Below, in pieces: positions 1 through 6,675 of a stretch of DNA of 64,000 bases (position 1 is its first letter; each line of letters opens with the position of its first letter). Below the pieces are notes generated by a model. It was not told the origin of the DNA. It saw nothing but the letters and a program-made list of their open reading frames with translations, and made no database searches. The stretch lies in NCBI GenBank assembly GCA_963726315.1, contig CAVSBZ010000002.1:62001-126000 (forward strand). Reading direction: 5' to 3'. The position numbers and the translations under genes were made by a program. This DNA comes from FEB-25 sp963726315. Lineage in GTDB: Bacteria > Chloroflexota > Anaerolineae > Anaerolineales > UBA4823.

Positions 1-1
1 G

Positions 2-1768
2 GTTGCATTGCTGCCCAGCATGTATACCCGCATGTACAACGGGCGCATCTTCCCGGGCGTGGCAGTAGGCGGGGTAGACCTTTCAGGATTAAGCACGGGG
101 CAGGCAGCCACCCTGTTAGCTGAGCGGCTGGATTACCCCCAAAGGGGCAAAATCGTCTTCGCGGAAGGCACCCAAATGTGGACTGCCACTCCCGCTGAGC
201 TGGGTTTGACCCTCGACACTCAGACCACCGCCCTGGCGGCTTATAACCTGGGTAGGACCGGTGGCCTGACTGCCCGAATGTCTGACCAGTGGCGCGCCTG
301 GTCCAACGGTGTCGACCTGGCGCCGTGGTTCGTGTTGGATAAACGCCTCGCCCAAGAATACCTGCAGGGAATTGCCAGCAAGGTGGACCGGCCGATTATC
401 GAAGCTACCCTGGGAATTAGCGGGGTAGATGTGGTGGTCAATTCTGGGCAGGTTGGTCGCAGCCTGGACGTTCCCACTGCCCTTGACAGCCTGGATGCCC
501 AGCTGAAGACCATGACGGACGGGCTGATCCCGCTGGGGGTGAAGGAAACGCCTCCGGTGATCCTGGATGCAACCGCCCAGGCCGACCTGGCGCGTCAGAT
601 CTTGTCTGCACCACTTAACCTGAGGCTCCCTAATGCAGAGCCCGGGGACGCGGGACCGTGGTCTTTTGAGCCGGCCGCACTGGTACAGATGCTGACGATC
701 AACCGGGTCAAAACAGACAGCGGCGAAAGCTACCAGGTGGGTCTCAGCCAGGATGCACTCAGGACTTTCCTGATGAATATTGCCCCACCTCTCAGCCGCA
801 CTCCGCAGAACGCACGCTTTATCTTTAACGATGATACCCGCCAGTTGGAAGTGGTCCAATCTGCGATCATCGGGCGGGCTCTGGACGTGGATGCCAGCCT
901 GGCGCAGATTAACCAGCAGCTGTTGGCAGGTCAACATAATGTGGACCTGGTGATGCAGACTACCAACCCGGCAGTGACGAACGATACTACCGCTGAGAGC
1001 CTGGGCATCACCGAGCTGACCAGCGAATATTCTTCCTATTTTTACGGTTCGGACGCAGCCCGCATCCAGAATATTACCACCGCCGCCTCCCGCTTCCATG
1101 GATTGCTGATCGCACCTGGTGCGACTTTCTCCATGGCGGATACGCTGGGCGATGTGAGCCTTGATACGGGTTATGCTGAGGCGCTGATCATCTTCGGTGA
1201 TCGCACCATCAAGGGTGTGGGTGGCGGAGTGTGCCAGGTGAGCACCACTTTGTTCCGCACCGCCTTTTTCGGTGGTTACCAGATCGACGAGCGCTGGTTC
1301 CACGCCTACCGTGTAAAGTATTACGAGCAGACCGCCAGTGGTGGGCATGATGATAACCTGGCCGGGCTGGATGCCACTGTCTTCGCCCCTCAGGTTGACT
1401 TCCGCTTTACCAATGACAGTCCCTACTGGCTGCTGATGGAAACCTACCCGGGTCAGCATTCGCTCACCTGGAAGTTCTATTCCACCTCCGATGGGCGCAC
1501 TGTGGACTGGCAGACCACCGGTCTGGAGAACGTTATTGAGCCGCCAGATCCCCTCTATGAAGAGAACCCCGACCTGTCTAAGGATGAGATCAAGCAGGTG
1601 GATTGGGCAGTAGCTGGCGCCGATGTGACCGTAAATCGCACCGTCACCCGCGACGGCTCGATCATCCATGACGATATCTTCAACACTCACTATCTGCCTT
1701 GGCAGGCCAAATTCCAGTACGGACCGGGCACGGAGGTCCCTACCCCCGAGCCCACCCCCAACCCGTAA
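2..1768 (+). CDS. VanW family protein, 5' end outside the window
   Basis: This is the 3' part of a secreted or membrane-anchored VanW-family protein. The frame is open to the first base, so the true start, and probably a signal or membrane anchor, lies upstream. The first TTG (position 8) is probably internal. About 590 residues are visible. The first ~290 residues look like repeated peptidoglycan-binding-type domains that often precede VanW (PG_binding_4-like, opening with PGVAVGGVDLSGL). A VanW domain follows at roughly residues 335-480, with the hallmark GGGVCQVSTTLFR and a conserved RWFHAYRVKYYE block. The tail resembles a G5-type domain and ends in a Pro/Thr-rich stretch. VanW proteins accompany some vancomycin-resistance clusters, but most are chromosomal envelope proteins of unknown biochemical role. 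No van genes are nearby, so a resistance role is not supported. Confidence 0.85.
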   Translation, partial: VALLPSMYTRMYNGRIFPGVAVGGVDLSGLSTGQAATLLAERLDYPQRGKIVFAEGTQMWTATPAELGLTLDTQTTALAAYNLGRTGGLTARMSDQWRAWSNGVDLAPWFVLDKRLAQEYLQGIASKVDRPIIEATLGISGVDVVVNSGQVGRSLDVPTALDSLDAQLKTMTDGLIPLGVKETPPVILDATAQADLARQILSAPLNLRLPNAEPGDAGPWSFEPAALVQMLTINRVKTDSGESYQVGLSQDALRTFLMNIAPPLSRTPQNARFIFNDDTRQLEVVQSAIIGRALDVDASLAQINQQLLAGQHNVDLVMQTTNPAVTNDTTAESLGITELTSEYSSYFYGSDAARIQNITTAASRFHGLLIAPGATFSMADTLGDVSLDTGYAEALIIFGDRTIKGVGGGVCQVSTTLFRTAFFGGYQIDERWFHAYRVKYYEQTASGGHDDNLAGLDATVFAPQVDFRFTNDSPYWLLMETYPGQHSLTWKFYSTSDGRTVDWQTTGLENVIEPPDPLYEENPDLSKDEIKQVDWAVAGADVTVNRTVTRDGSIIHDDIFNTHYLPWQAKFQYGPGTEVPTPEPTPNP

Positions 1769-1790
1769 CGTGCGTGGTCATCGCAACTGA

Positions 1791-2148
1791 TGTCATTGCG
1801 AGGGCTGTTCGTGCCCGAAGCAATCTTTAAAGGTCACTACAGTACAATTAACATAACAGATGCCGATTGAAATCATCTCTGGGTAGAAGATTACTTCTCC
1901 AGGAAGCACTGGTTTTCCCCAAGAACGATGGGGGATTCCGCAATGACACCCCAATTCCGTCATTACCCCTGATGTCATTGCGGTTATCCCCGCTGTTTTT
2001 CGGGGAGCAATCTCCCGCATTTTCTGTCATTGCGAGAACTCATTTTGTCGAAGCAATCTTCAAGGGTCAATATCGTTCAATTCACATTGCAGATGCCAAT
2101 TGAAATCAGCTCTGGGTGAAAGATTGCTTCACCAGGAAAGCACTGACC
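1791..2148. repeat. Cluster of TGTCATTGCG-type repeats with a ~122-bp direct duplication
   Basis: The 519-base gap between the VanW and Trm112-like genes is mostly repeat DNA. A unit beginning TGTCATTGCGAG and running through GAAGCAATCT, then GATGCC(G/A)ATTGAAATCA, CTCTGGGT and CAGGAA(A)GCACTG, occurs at 1791-1912 and again at 2025-2146 in the same orientation, diverged but clearly alignable. Between them lies an inverted copy of the short form (about 1916-1946, GGGGATTCCGCAATGACA) and a direct short form at 1972-2013. No ORF here looks real. Related copies occur at 5663, 6531, 9187 and 39791. Confidence 0.75.
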
Positions 2149-2287
2149 ACCCCTGGTAATTTTTTGTTTTCTGCTTTTGACCAATAATTTCCGCAGGGCT
2201 GGTTGACTTTTAGGGTAGAATATTCAATTGATGTGGCAAGTACACATGGTGAAAACCAGAAATTAACCAGTAACCATCGGAGGAATT

Positions 2288-2506
2288 ATGGTCAGTCAAG
2301 AGCTGCTAGAGATATTACGCTGCCCGAACTGTGTGAGGGAAAAAGAAGGTCTGCTGGATTATTATAAGGATTCCTGGCTGATCTGCCACGACTGCGATCG
2401 CAAGTACCCGATCCGCGATGATATCCCGGTGATGCTGATCGACGAAGGCGATAAGTGGATCACCACCAAACGGGAAGATTTACCCATCCCCCCACCGGAT
2501 AAATAG
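2288..2506 (+). CDS. Trm112/YcaR-like zinc-ribbon protein
   Basis: A 72-residue protein of the Trm112/UPF0434 (YcaR) family. The family fold is a zinc ribbon. In eukaryotes and archaea Trm112 activates methyltransferases; the bacterial role is not well fixed. The sequence begins with the typical ELLEILRCPNC and has a second Cys pair in LICHDCDRKYPIRDDIPVML, which gives the CxxC...CxxC zinc site and the conserved YPI(R)D.IPVML strand. The ATG is preceded by GGAGGAA at a good distance. It sits 44 bases upstream of a HEAT-repeat gene on the same strand and may be co-transcribed with it. Confidence 0.85.
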   Translation: MVSQELLEILRCPNCVREKEGLLDYYKDSWLICHDCDRKYPIRDDIPVMLIDEGDKWITTKREDLPIPPPDK

Positions 2507-2550
2507 ACCCACAGTCCCTTCCTGTTTGTCGCGAATCTTAAATAATCTCT

Positions 2551-3135
2551 ATGCCCAAGGAACGCGATATAGATATCCTGGATGAGCTTGGCTGTGGGGA
2601 CGATGAGCGCCTCGAAGCCGCCATATCCCACCTGGCGGTATGGGGACCTGCCGCGGTGGAACCCCTGCGTGAGCGCCTTTCCAGTCCCAATGCTGAAGTG
2701 CGCTGGTGGGCAGTGCGCGGTCTGGCGGAAATTGACGATACACGTGTGCCGGGTATCCTGGTGGGTGCACTCTCCGACCCCGACAAAAGCGTGCGTTGGT
2801 GCGCTGGTCTGGCATTGCGAACTCATCCATCGGAGAACGCAGCCCCAACTTTACTGGCATTATTAGCCGATGAAGATGCACTCACTCGGCGCCTGGTGGG
2901 TGACGCGCTGGTGGCAATCGGCAGCCCGGTAGTTCCCCAGCTGTTGGATGCCTTGCAGCTTGGCACGCACCTCACCCGCCTCGAAGCCGTCCGTGCCCTA
3001 TCGAAAATTGGCGATCAGCGTTCTATTCCGGCCTTGTTCGAGTGTCTGGATGACAGCTCGGCTCTGATTGAGTACTGGGCAAGTGAGGGTTTGGAGAAAA
3101 TGGGGGTGGGGATGGTTTTTTACAAGCCAGAATGA
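2551..3135 (+). CDS. HEAT-repeat protein
   Basis: A 194-residue protein built almost wholly of HEAT/PBS-lyase-type alpha-helical repeats of about 31 residues. Recurrent blocks are AVEPLRERLSSPNAEVRWWAV, VPGILVGALSDPDKSVRWCAG, APTLLALLADEDALTRRLVG and SIPALFECLDDSSALIEYWA. There is no signal peptide or membrane segment, so it is probably a cytoplasmic protein-binding scaffold. Some HEAT proteins of this size are phycobilin lyases, but nothing in the context suggests phycobilins, and I make no enzymatic claim. It follows the Trm112-like gene on the same strand. Confidence 0.8.
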   Translation: MPKERDIDILDELGCGDDERLEAAISHLAVWGPAAVEPLRERLSSPNAEVRWWAVRGLAEIDDTRVPGILVGALSDPDKSVRWCAGLALRTHPSENAAPTLLALLADEDALTRRLVGDALVAIGSPVVPQLLDALQLGTHLTRLEAVRALSKIGDQRSIPALFECLDDSSALIEYWASEGLEKMGVGMVFYKPE

Positions 3136-3183
3136 TATATACGTTCGGGTTGTTGTTTTATCGATTAGAATGGATTTATCGTT

Positions 3184-3248
3184 GGGGCGAAGCACCCGCT
3201 TTTCCGCAACTATAGCCAAAAATTTATAGTCCGGCGGGTGCTTCGCCC
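3184..3248. repeat. Imperfect palindromic element (inverted repeat)
   Basis: The arms GGGCGAAGCACCCGC (3185-3199) and GCGGGTGCTTCGCCC (3234-3248) are perfectly complementary and enclose an inner partial stem (CTATA...TATAG). It lies between the convergent HEAT-repeat and DUF456 genes and could act as a bidirectional terminator. Its shape is that of a small dispersed palindromic repeat, comparable to the GTAGGGGC...GCCCCTAC palindromes at 5715, 17436 and 63290. Confidence 0.7.
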
Positions 3249-3318
3249 TTACATTATTAGTGATAGATAGGACGCCACTCCTCTGGTTGCATGCGGAGGG
3301 GGCGGCTAATTCTACGCT

Positions 3319-3816
3319 CTACCTGTTAATCGCCCATATCAGCCAGATTCCGATCATCGCCAGCCCGATCAGGAATCTCACCACGAAAGACGCCCCCCAA
3401 CCGATCGCCAGGCCTCGCAATGTTGCCAGTGCTTTCTTTACATCACGCTGGCGCAGATATTCCAGCACCCACACCACCAATGGCGCCGCGATCAAGCCGC
3501 CGAAAGGCGGGAAGGCAACTGTCCCCACGATACCCACCACCATCCCCAACCCGATTGAATACCAGGCTGCCCCTTCCTTATGTGCTCCGGCACCCATCAA
3601 AACGTTATCGATTGTAGCCCCGGTAACCATCAACACCGTCAGCACTCCGAAGGCCACCCATCCCAGGGTCGTGAAGCCGGTGACCACCCCATAGCCCAGG
3701 GTTGCCAGCCAGATCACCGCGATACCCGGGAAGATGGGGACGACCAACCCGAACAACCCCACCAGCATGATGAGCAGGGTGATGACAAAAATAGCGTCAG
3801 ATAGCCACAGGGGCAA
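3319..3816 (-). CDS. DUF456 family membrane protein
   Basis: A 165-residue hydrophobic protein with about four to five membrane segments (near residues 8-28, 32-60, 84-102, 105-120 and 140-162). The Gly-rich GAGAHKEGAAWYSIGLGMVVGIVG and FPPFGGLIAAPLVVWVLEY blocks fit the DUF456 family, whose function is unknown. The start is a TTG at 3816, chosen because AAGGAG lies 5 bases upstream. It lies 21 bases downstream of serS on the same strand and may be read through from it. Confidence 0.75.
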   Translation of the reverse strand: MPLWLSDAIFVITLLIMLVGLFGLVVPIFPGIAVIWLATLGYGVVTGFTTLGWVAFGVLTVLMVTGATIDNVLMGAGAHKEGAAWYSIGLGMVVGIVGTVAFPPFGGLIAAPLVVWVLEYLRQRDVKKALATLRGLAIGWGASFVVRFLIGLAMIGIWLIWAINR

Positions 3817-3837
3817 GCTTACTCCTTAATTACTTCG

Positions 3838-5115
3838 TTACCCTTCCGGGCGGATCACGTCGATCCCACCCATCCACGGGCGTAGCACCGCTGGGACGAC
3901 TACACTGCCGTCCGCCTGCTGGAAGCTCTCCAACACGGCAATCAGCGTGCGTGGCATGCCCAACCCCGAGCCGTTGAGGGTATGTACGAGGCGCAGCTTG
4001 CCGCCGTCGGTGGGGCGGTATTTGATATTGGCGCGACGCGCCTGGAAATCGCCCACATTCGATACTGATGAGACTTCCAGCCACTCCTTGAGCCCCGGCG
4101 CCCACACTTCAACGTCATAAGTCATGTGGGCATTGAAGCCCAGGTCGCCTGTACACTGCAGCTTCACCCGGTAGGTCAATCCCAGCTCGGCACAGGTCTG
4201 TTCTGCATCGGCGCACATCTTTTCTAGCATCCGCTCCGATTCCTCCGGCTTGCAGAAGATGTACATCTCCACCTTGTCAAACTGGTGGCCGCGCTTGATC
4301 CCGCGCACATCTCGCCCGGCGCTGATCTTCTCCCGCCTGAAGCAGGGGGTGTACGCGGTATACAGACGCGGCAAGCTGGCTTCCTCCAGTACTTCATCCA
4401 TGTGTAGACCCGTCAGTGGCACCTCCGCCGTGGGCACCATCCACAGGTCGTCTTCCACGTCATGGTACAGGTTATCTTCGAACTTGGGTAGCTGCCCAGC
4501 GCTGAACATGGTTTGTTCCTTCACCATGAAGGGGGTGTATTTCTCGGTGTACCCCTGGCGGATATGCAGATCGAGCATCCAGGCGATCAAGGCGCGCTGC
4601 AGTCTGGCTCCCGCCCCGCTTAGAACGTAAAAGCGCGACCCGGTAATCTTGACCCCCCGTTCGAAATCCAGGATGCCAAGTGCGGGTCCCAGGTCCCAGT
4701 GCGCTTTGGGCTCGAAATCATACTCCGGGATATCTCCCACCCCGCGCAACACCACGTTTTCGCTATCGTCTTTCCCGTAGGGTGTGCGTGTGTCGGGGAT
4801 GTTGGGGATGCCTGCCAGGATGGCATTCAGCTCTTCCTCGATCTTTCGCAGGTTTTCGTCAAGCTGGCTGATGCGCTCACCCACGCTGCGCATGGCTTCT
4901 ATCTTCGCCTGGCGGTCGGCAGCATCCCTGGCTTTGCTGATCTCCTTGGATACTGCGTTGCGTTCGGCTTTAAGGCTCTCTGCCTCCTGGATGGTCTGGC
5001 GTCGTTGGCGGTCGAGCTCCAGGATCTGGTCGACGGGGACGGCCTCCATCTGACGGTCTGATAGCGCTTTGCGCACCACGCCAGGCTGTTCACGGATGAT
5101 ATTGATGTCTAACAT
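3838..5115 (-). CDS. serS: Seryl-tRNA synthetase
   Basis: Cytoplasmic class II aminoacyl-tRNA synthetase charging tRNA-Ser; 425 residues, the usual bacterial length. The N-terminal tRNA-binding coiled coil spans about residues 30-105. Class II motifs follow: motif 2 around CFRREKISAGRDVRGIKRGHQF and motif 3 around LVHTLNGSGLGMPRTLIAVLE. The frame stays open ~59 codons upstream into the 12-bp minisatellite and T-box region, but the real start is the ATG at 5115: it begins MLDINIIREQPG, the standard SerRS N-terminus, and carries GGAGGTG just upstream. A T-box leader and a consensus promoter precede it, so expression should rise when uncharged tRNA-Ser accumulates. Confidence 0.96.
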   Translation of the reverse strand: MLDINIIREQPGVVRKALSDRQMEAVPVDQILELDRQRRQTIQEAESLKAERNAVSKEISKARDAADRQAKIEAMRSVGERISQLDENLRKIEEELNAILAGIPNIPDTRTPYGKDDSENVVLRGVGDIPEYDFEPKAHWDLGPALGILDFERGVKITGSRFYVLSGAGARLQRALIAWMLDLHIRQGYTEKYTPFMVKEQTMFSAGQLPKFEDNLYHDVEDDLWMVPTAEVPLTGLHMDEVLEEASLPRLYTAYTPCFRREKISAGRDVRGIKRGHQFDKVEMYIFCKPEESERMLEKMCADAEQTCAELGLTYRVKLQCTGDLGFNAHMTYDVEVWAPGLKEWLEVSSVSNVGDFQARRANIKYRPTDGGKLRLVHTLNGSGLGMPRTLIAVLESFQQADGSVVVPAVLRPWMGGIDVIRPEG

Positions 5116-5131
5116 CGTTTCACCTCCATAG

Positions 5132-5217
5132 ATGCCCAAAAATATGCCAAAAAAATTCCAAAAACATGCCCAAAAACATGCCCAAAAACATGCCCAAAAA
5201 CATGCCCAAAAACATGA
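5132..5217. repeat. 12-bp minisatellite in the serS leader
   Basis: Four perfect tandem copies of CATGCCCAAAAA occupy 5165-5212, with degenerate copies on both sides (5132-5164 and from 5213). It lies between the T-box terminator and the serS ribosome binding site, so it is transcribed as 5' UTR of the read-through mRNA (TTTTTGGGCATG repeats in the sense direction). In the serS frame it would encode a Cys-Phe-Trp-Ala repeat, which I take as an artefact. Confidence 0.9.
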
Positions 5218-5220
5218 ATA

Positions 5221-5252
5221 AAAAAACCCCCTCTCCAGCAGGACGAGGGGGC
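5221..5252 (-). terminator. T-box-controlled intrinsic terminator upstream of serS
   Basis: On the minus strand a GC-rich stem (GCCCCCTC...GAGAGGGGGT) is followed directly by a run of T. It overlaps the 3' part of the antiterminator sequence, as in T-box leaders. Confidence 0.85.
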
Positions 5253-5512
5253 TCCCGTGGTGCCACCTGCAGTTTGCCAGCCTGTTTGCCACCCGTGAGG
5301 GAAGGAGACGTGGTCAGCCTCAACTCTGCGCTAACGGGCAGCCTCGGCTCCCTTACATAGGAATAACTCCAAATCTGCGGGAGCGATTGGACCTTTGTTC
5401 GGTCCGGCGGAGGGGATTTCACCCGTTTTACCCGCCGCCTCGCACCACCCGGCAGCTCTCTGGTTGGAAGTCAGGTTCCTTATCTCCGCGCTGGTCGTTT
5501 TTATATCGATTA
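5221..5512 (-). promoter_or_regulatory. T-box riboswitch controlling serS
   Basis: The roughly 290-nt serS leader has T-box hallmarks in order. Near the 5' end is a stem I start of the GAGAGCTGCCGGGTGGTGCG type (AGAGA-like and GGTG motifs). A region around GGGTGAAATCCCC could hold a TCC (Ser) specifier. Then come GCTGCCCGTTAGCGC, the conserved antiterminator AGGTGGCACCACGGG at 5268-5254, whose TGGCACC bulge would pair with the tRNA NCCA end, and finally the intrinsic terminator. T-boxes act by tRNA-dependent antitermination. The antiterminator and terminator are clear; the exact stem I boundaries and the specifier codon are inferred by eye. Confidence 0.87.
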
Positions 5513-5518
5513 GAGCGG

Positions 5519-5546
5519 ATTATACATGAGCCTGTGGGCATGTCAA
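5519..5546 (-). promoter_or_regulatory. Sigma-70-like promoter of serS
   Basis: Perfect consensus hexamers on the minus strand: TTGACA at 5546-5541 and TATAAT at 5524-5519, with a 16-bp spacer. Transcription would begin near 5512, just ahead of the T-box stem I. Confidence 0.85.
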
Positions 5547-5662
5547 GAGAGGTGCTGCAGGGTAAGCGTAATATAAAAAAGACACAAAGGACCCAATGGA
5601 CACAAAGGTTCTTATACAATTAAATATGGATATTTGCAAAATTTCAAAATTTTGTCAGTGCT

Positions 5663-5706
5663 TGTCATTGAGGAATCCCCCCTGGTTCTGGGGGGAGCAT
5701 CTCTCC
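5663..5706. repeat. TGTCATTG-type dispersed repeat copy
   Basis: A short-form copy, TGTCATTGAGGAATCCCCCC followed by a CTGGTTCTGGGGGGAGCAT arm. The C-run and G-run form a hairpin. It matches the pattern at 1972 and 9187. Confidence 0.6.
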
Positions 5707-5714
5707 TGCTCTTG

Positions 5715-5744
5715 TGTAGAGGCACGATATATCGTGCCCCTACA
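5715..5744. repeat. Palindromic repeat TGTAG...CTACA
   Basis: A 30-bp near-perfect palindrome (TGTAGAGGCACGATA / TATCGTGCCCCTACA). Nearly the same sequence recurs at 63290-63317, and a GTAGGGGC/GCCCCTAC relative is at 17436-17463. It lies next to a TGTCATTG-type repeat in the gap between the serS promoter and the arsR stop codon. Confidence 0.75.
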
Positions 5745-5793
5745 CTTGATCTCGCGTACGCCAAAGGTATGGTCATCAATCACATAGAATGTA

Positions 5794-6366
5794 CTACCCA
5801 ACCTCGACCGTTGCTACTTCCGGGCTCACCAGCGAATAGTAGATGTTGCGCCCCCGCTTCTCTCCCTTGATTAAATTTGCCTCTTTAAGCACCCGCAAGT
5901 GGTGTGAGGTGGTAGACTGTGCAGTGCCCAGGAATTCCTCCAGCTCATCAACGGTGAACTCACCCTTCGCCAGCAGCTTGACGATCTTGACCCGTGTCTC
6001 ATCCGCCAGTCCATTGAACATTTGGGCAATATCCACCACCTGCTGCTCGTCCATGCCGTCCACATTGGCAAACCCGGTCAGCGCCTGGCAGCAAATCTGC
6101 CCGGGGGCGAAGTCTTCCGGTGACGCCGGGATGATCTGGATCAGTCTGGGTGTTGAGCTCTCACCCGCGCTGGTAACCTTGAGCATGGTCGGTGAGCCAC
6201 CGGTCTCGAGCAACATATGCGTCAGGCTTAACAGGAATTCCTGCTGAGCCTCCGGCGGTAGCTGGCCGAACAGCTTTTCCACAAACGCCAGCCGTTCTTC
6301 CGGTTGGGTGTTTTCCATTGCCTTATCCAGCAGCTGAGAGATCAGTGTTGAGGTGATATTATCCAT
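5794..6366 (-). CDS. ArsR-type repressor with an N-terminal extension
   Basis: A 190-residue regulator. Residues ~112-185 form an ArsR winged helix (FNGLADETRVKIVKLLAKGE, recognition helix around TAQSTTSHHLRVLKEANLI, wing RGRNIYYSL). Canonical ArsR proteins are ~100-120 residues and bind As(III) through ELCVCDL; here the equivalent helix reads GEFTVDELEE with no Cys. The only Cys pair is Cys92-Cys93 in the N-terminal extension, which may be an alternative thiol site (inference). It is divergent from arsM, and a consensus promoter lies between its start and arsM. It probably represses itself and arsM and is released by arsenite or a methylated arsenical. Confidence 0.8.
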   Translation of the reverse strand: MDNITSTLISQLLDKAMENTQPEERLAFVEKLFGQLPPEAQQEFLLSLTHMLLETGGSPTMLKVTSAGESSTPRLIQIIPASPEDFAPGQICCQALTGFANVDGMDEQQVVDIAQMFNGLADETRVKIVKLLAKGEFTVDELEEFLGTAQSTTSHHLRVLKEANLIKGEKRGRNIYYSLVSPEVATVEVG

Positions 6367-6385
6367 GGGTTAATCCTTATATAAC

Positions 6386-6411
6386 CTATCTAAAATTATC
6401 AATCTATCTAA
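6386..6411. promoter_or_regulatory. Possible operator: CTATCTAA direct repeat
   Basis: CTATCTAA occurs at 6386-6393 and 6404-6411 (18-bp period), immediately downstream of the arsR -10 box. The position suits an autorepression site for the neighbouring ArsR-type protein. Assigned from position and repetition only. Confidence 0.4.
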
Positions 6412-6416
6412 CGAAT

Positions 6417-6445
6417 ATCATAACAGAAAGTGGATTGATTGTCAA
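6417..6445 (-). promoter_or_regulatory. Sigma-70-like promoter of the arsR-type gene
   Basis: Minus strand TTGACA (6445-6440), 17-bp spacer, TATGAT (6422-6417). Confidence 0.8.
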
Positions 6446-6495
6446 GAAAACAACCAACCCATCGAGTATATTGGATTAATATGACATTCTTCCTC

Positions 6496-6523
6496 TTGAC
6501 TTATCGAAAAATATGGATATAAT
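6496..6523 (+). promoter_or_regulatory. Sigma-70-like promoter of arsM
   Basis: TTGACT (6496-6501), 16-bp spacer, TATAAT (6518-6523). The spacer contains TATCGAAAAATATGGATA, an AT-rich imperfect dyad that could be an ArsR operator. Confidence 0.75.
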
Positions 6524-6530
6524 TTTATTA

Positions 6531-6595
6531 TGTCATTACGAGGGAGCATCATTTACGACTAAACCTGTCCCCACTGTTTTTCGGGGAACAATCTT
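6531..6595. repeat. TGTCATT-type repeat copy within the arsM 5' leader
   Basis: Begins TGTCATTACGAGGGAGCATC and ends in CCCCACTGTTTTTCGGGGAACAATCT, a member of the dispersed family. It starts 8 bases after the -10 box, so it makes up the first part of the predicted arsM 5' UTR. Confidence 0.6.
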
Positions 6596-6675
6596 CAACC
6601 CAAAAGAGTACGATCGAGCATTTGTTTATAAAATATTACAAATTAAAAAGATAAAACCATAAAGGAGTGAAGACC

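Noticed and set aside
116..1690. Long antisense ORF across the VanW gene
   Set aside because: It is a shadow of a GC-rich gene: no family-like sequence and no Shine-Dalgarno, whereas the plus strand has clear VanW motifs.
1867..2103. Plus-strand 78-residue ORF between VanW and Trm112-like genes
   Set aside because: It is formed by the repeats themselves and has no ribosome binding site.
5165..5212. 12-bp repeat array considered as CRISPR
   Set aside because: Units are contiguous with no spacers, and no cas genes are nearby.
5116..5292. N-terminal extension of serS (Cys-Phe-Trp-Ala repeats)
   Set aside because: It encodes the minisatellite and T-box region; the ATG at 5115 has a strong Shine-Dalgarno and matches SerRS N-termini.
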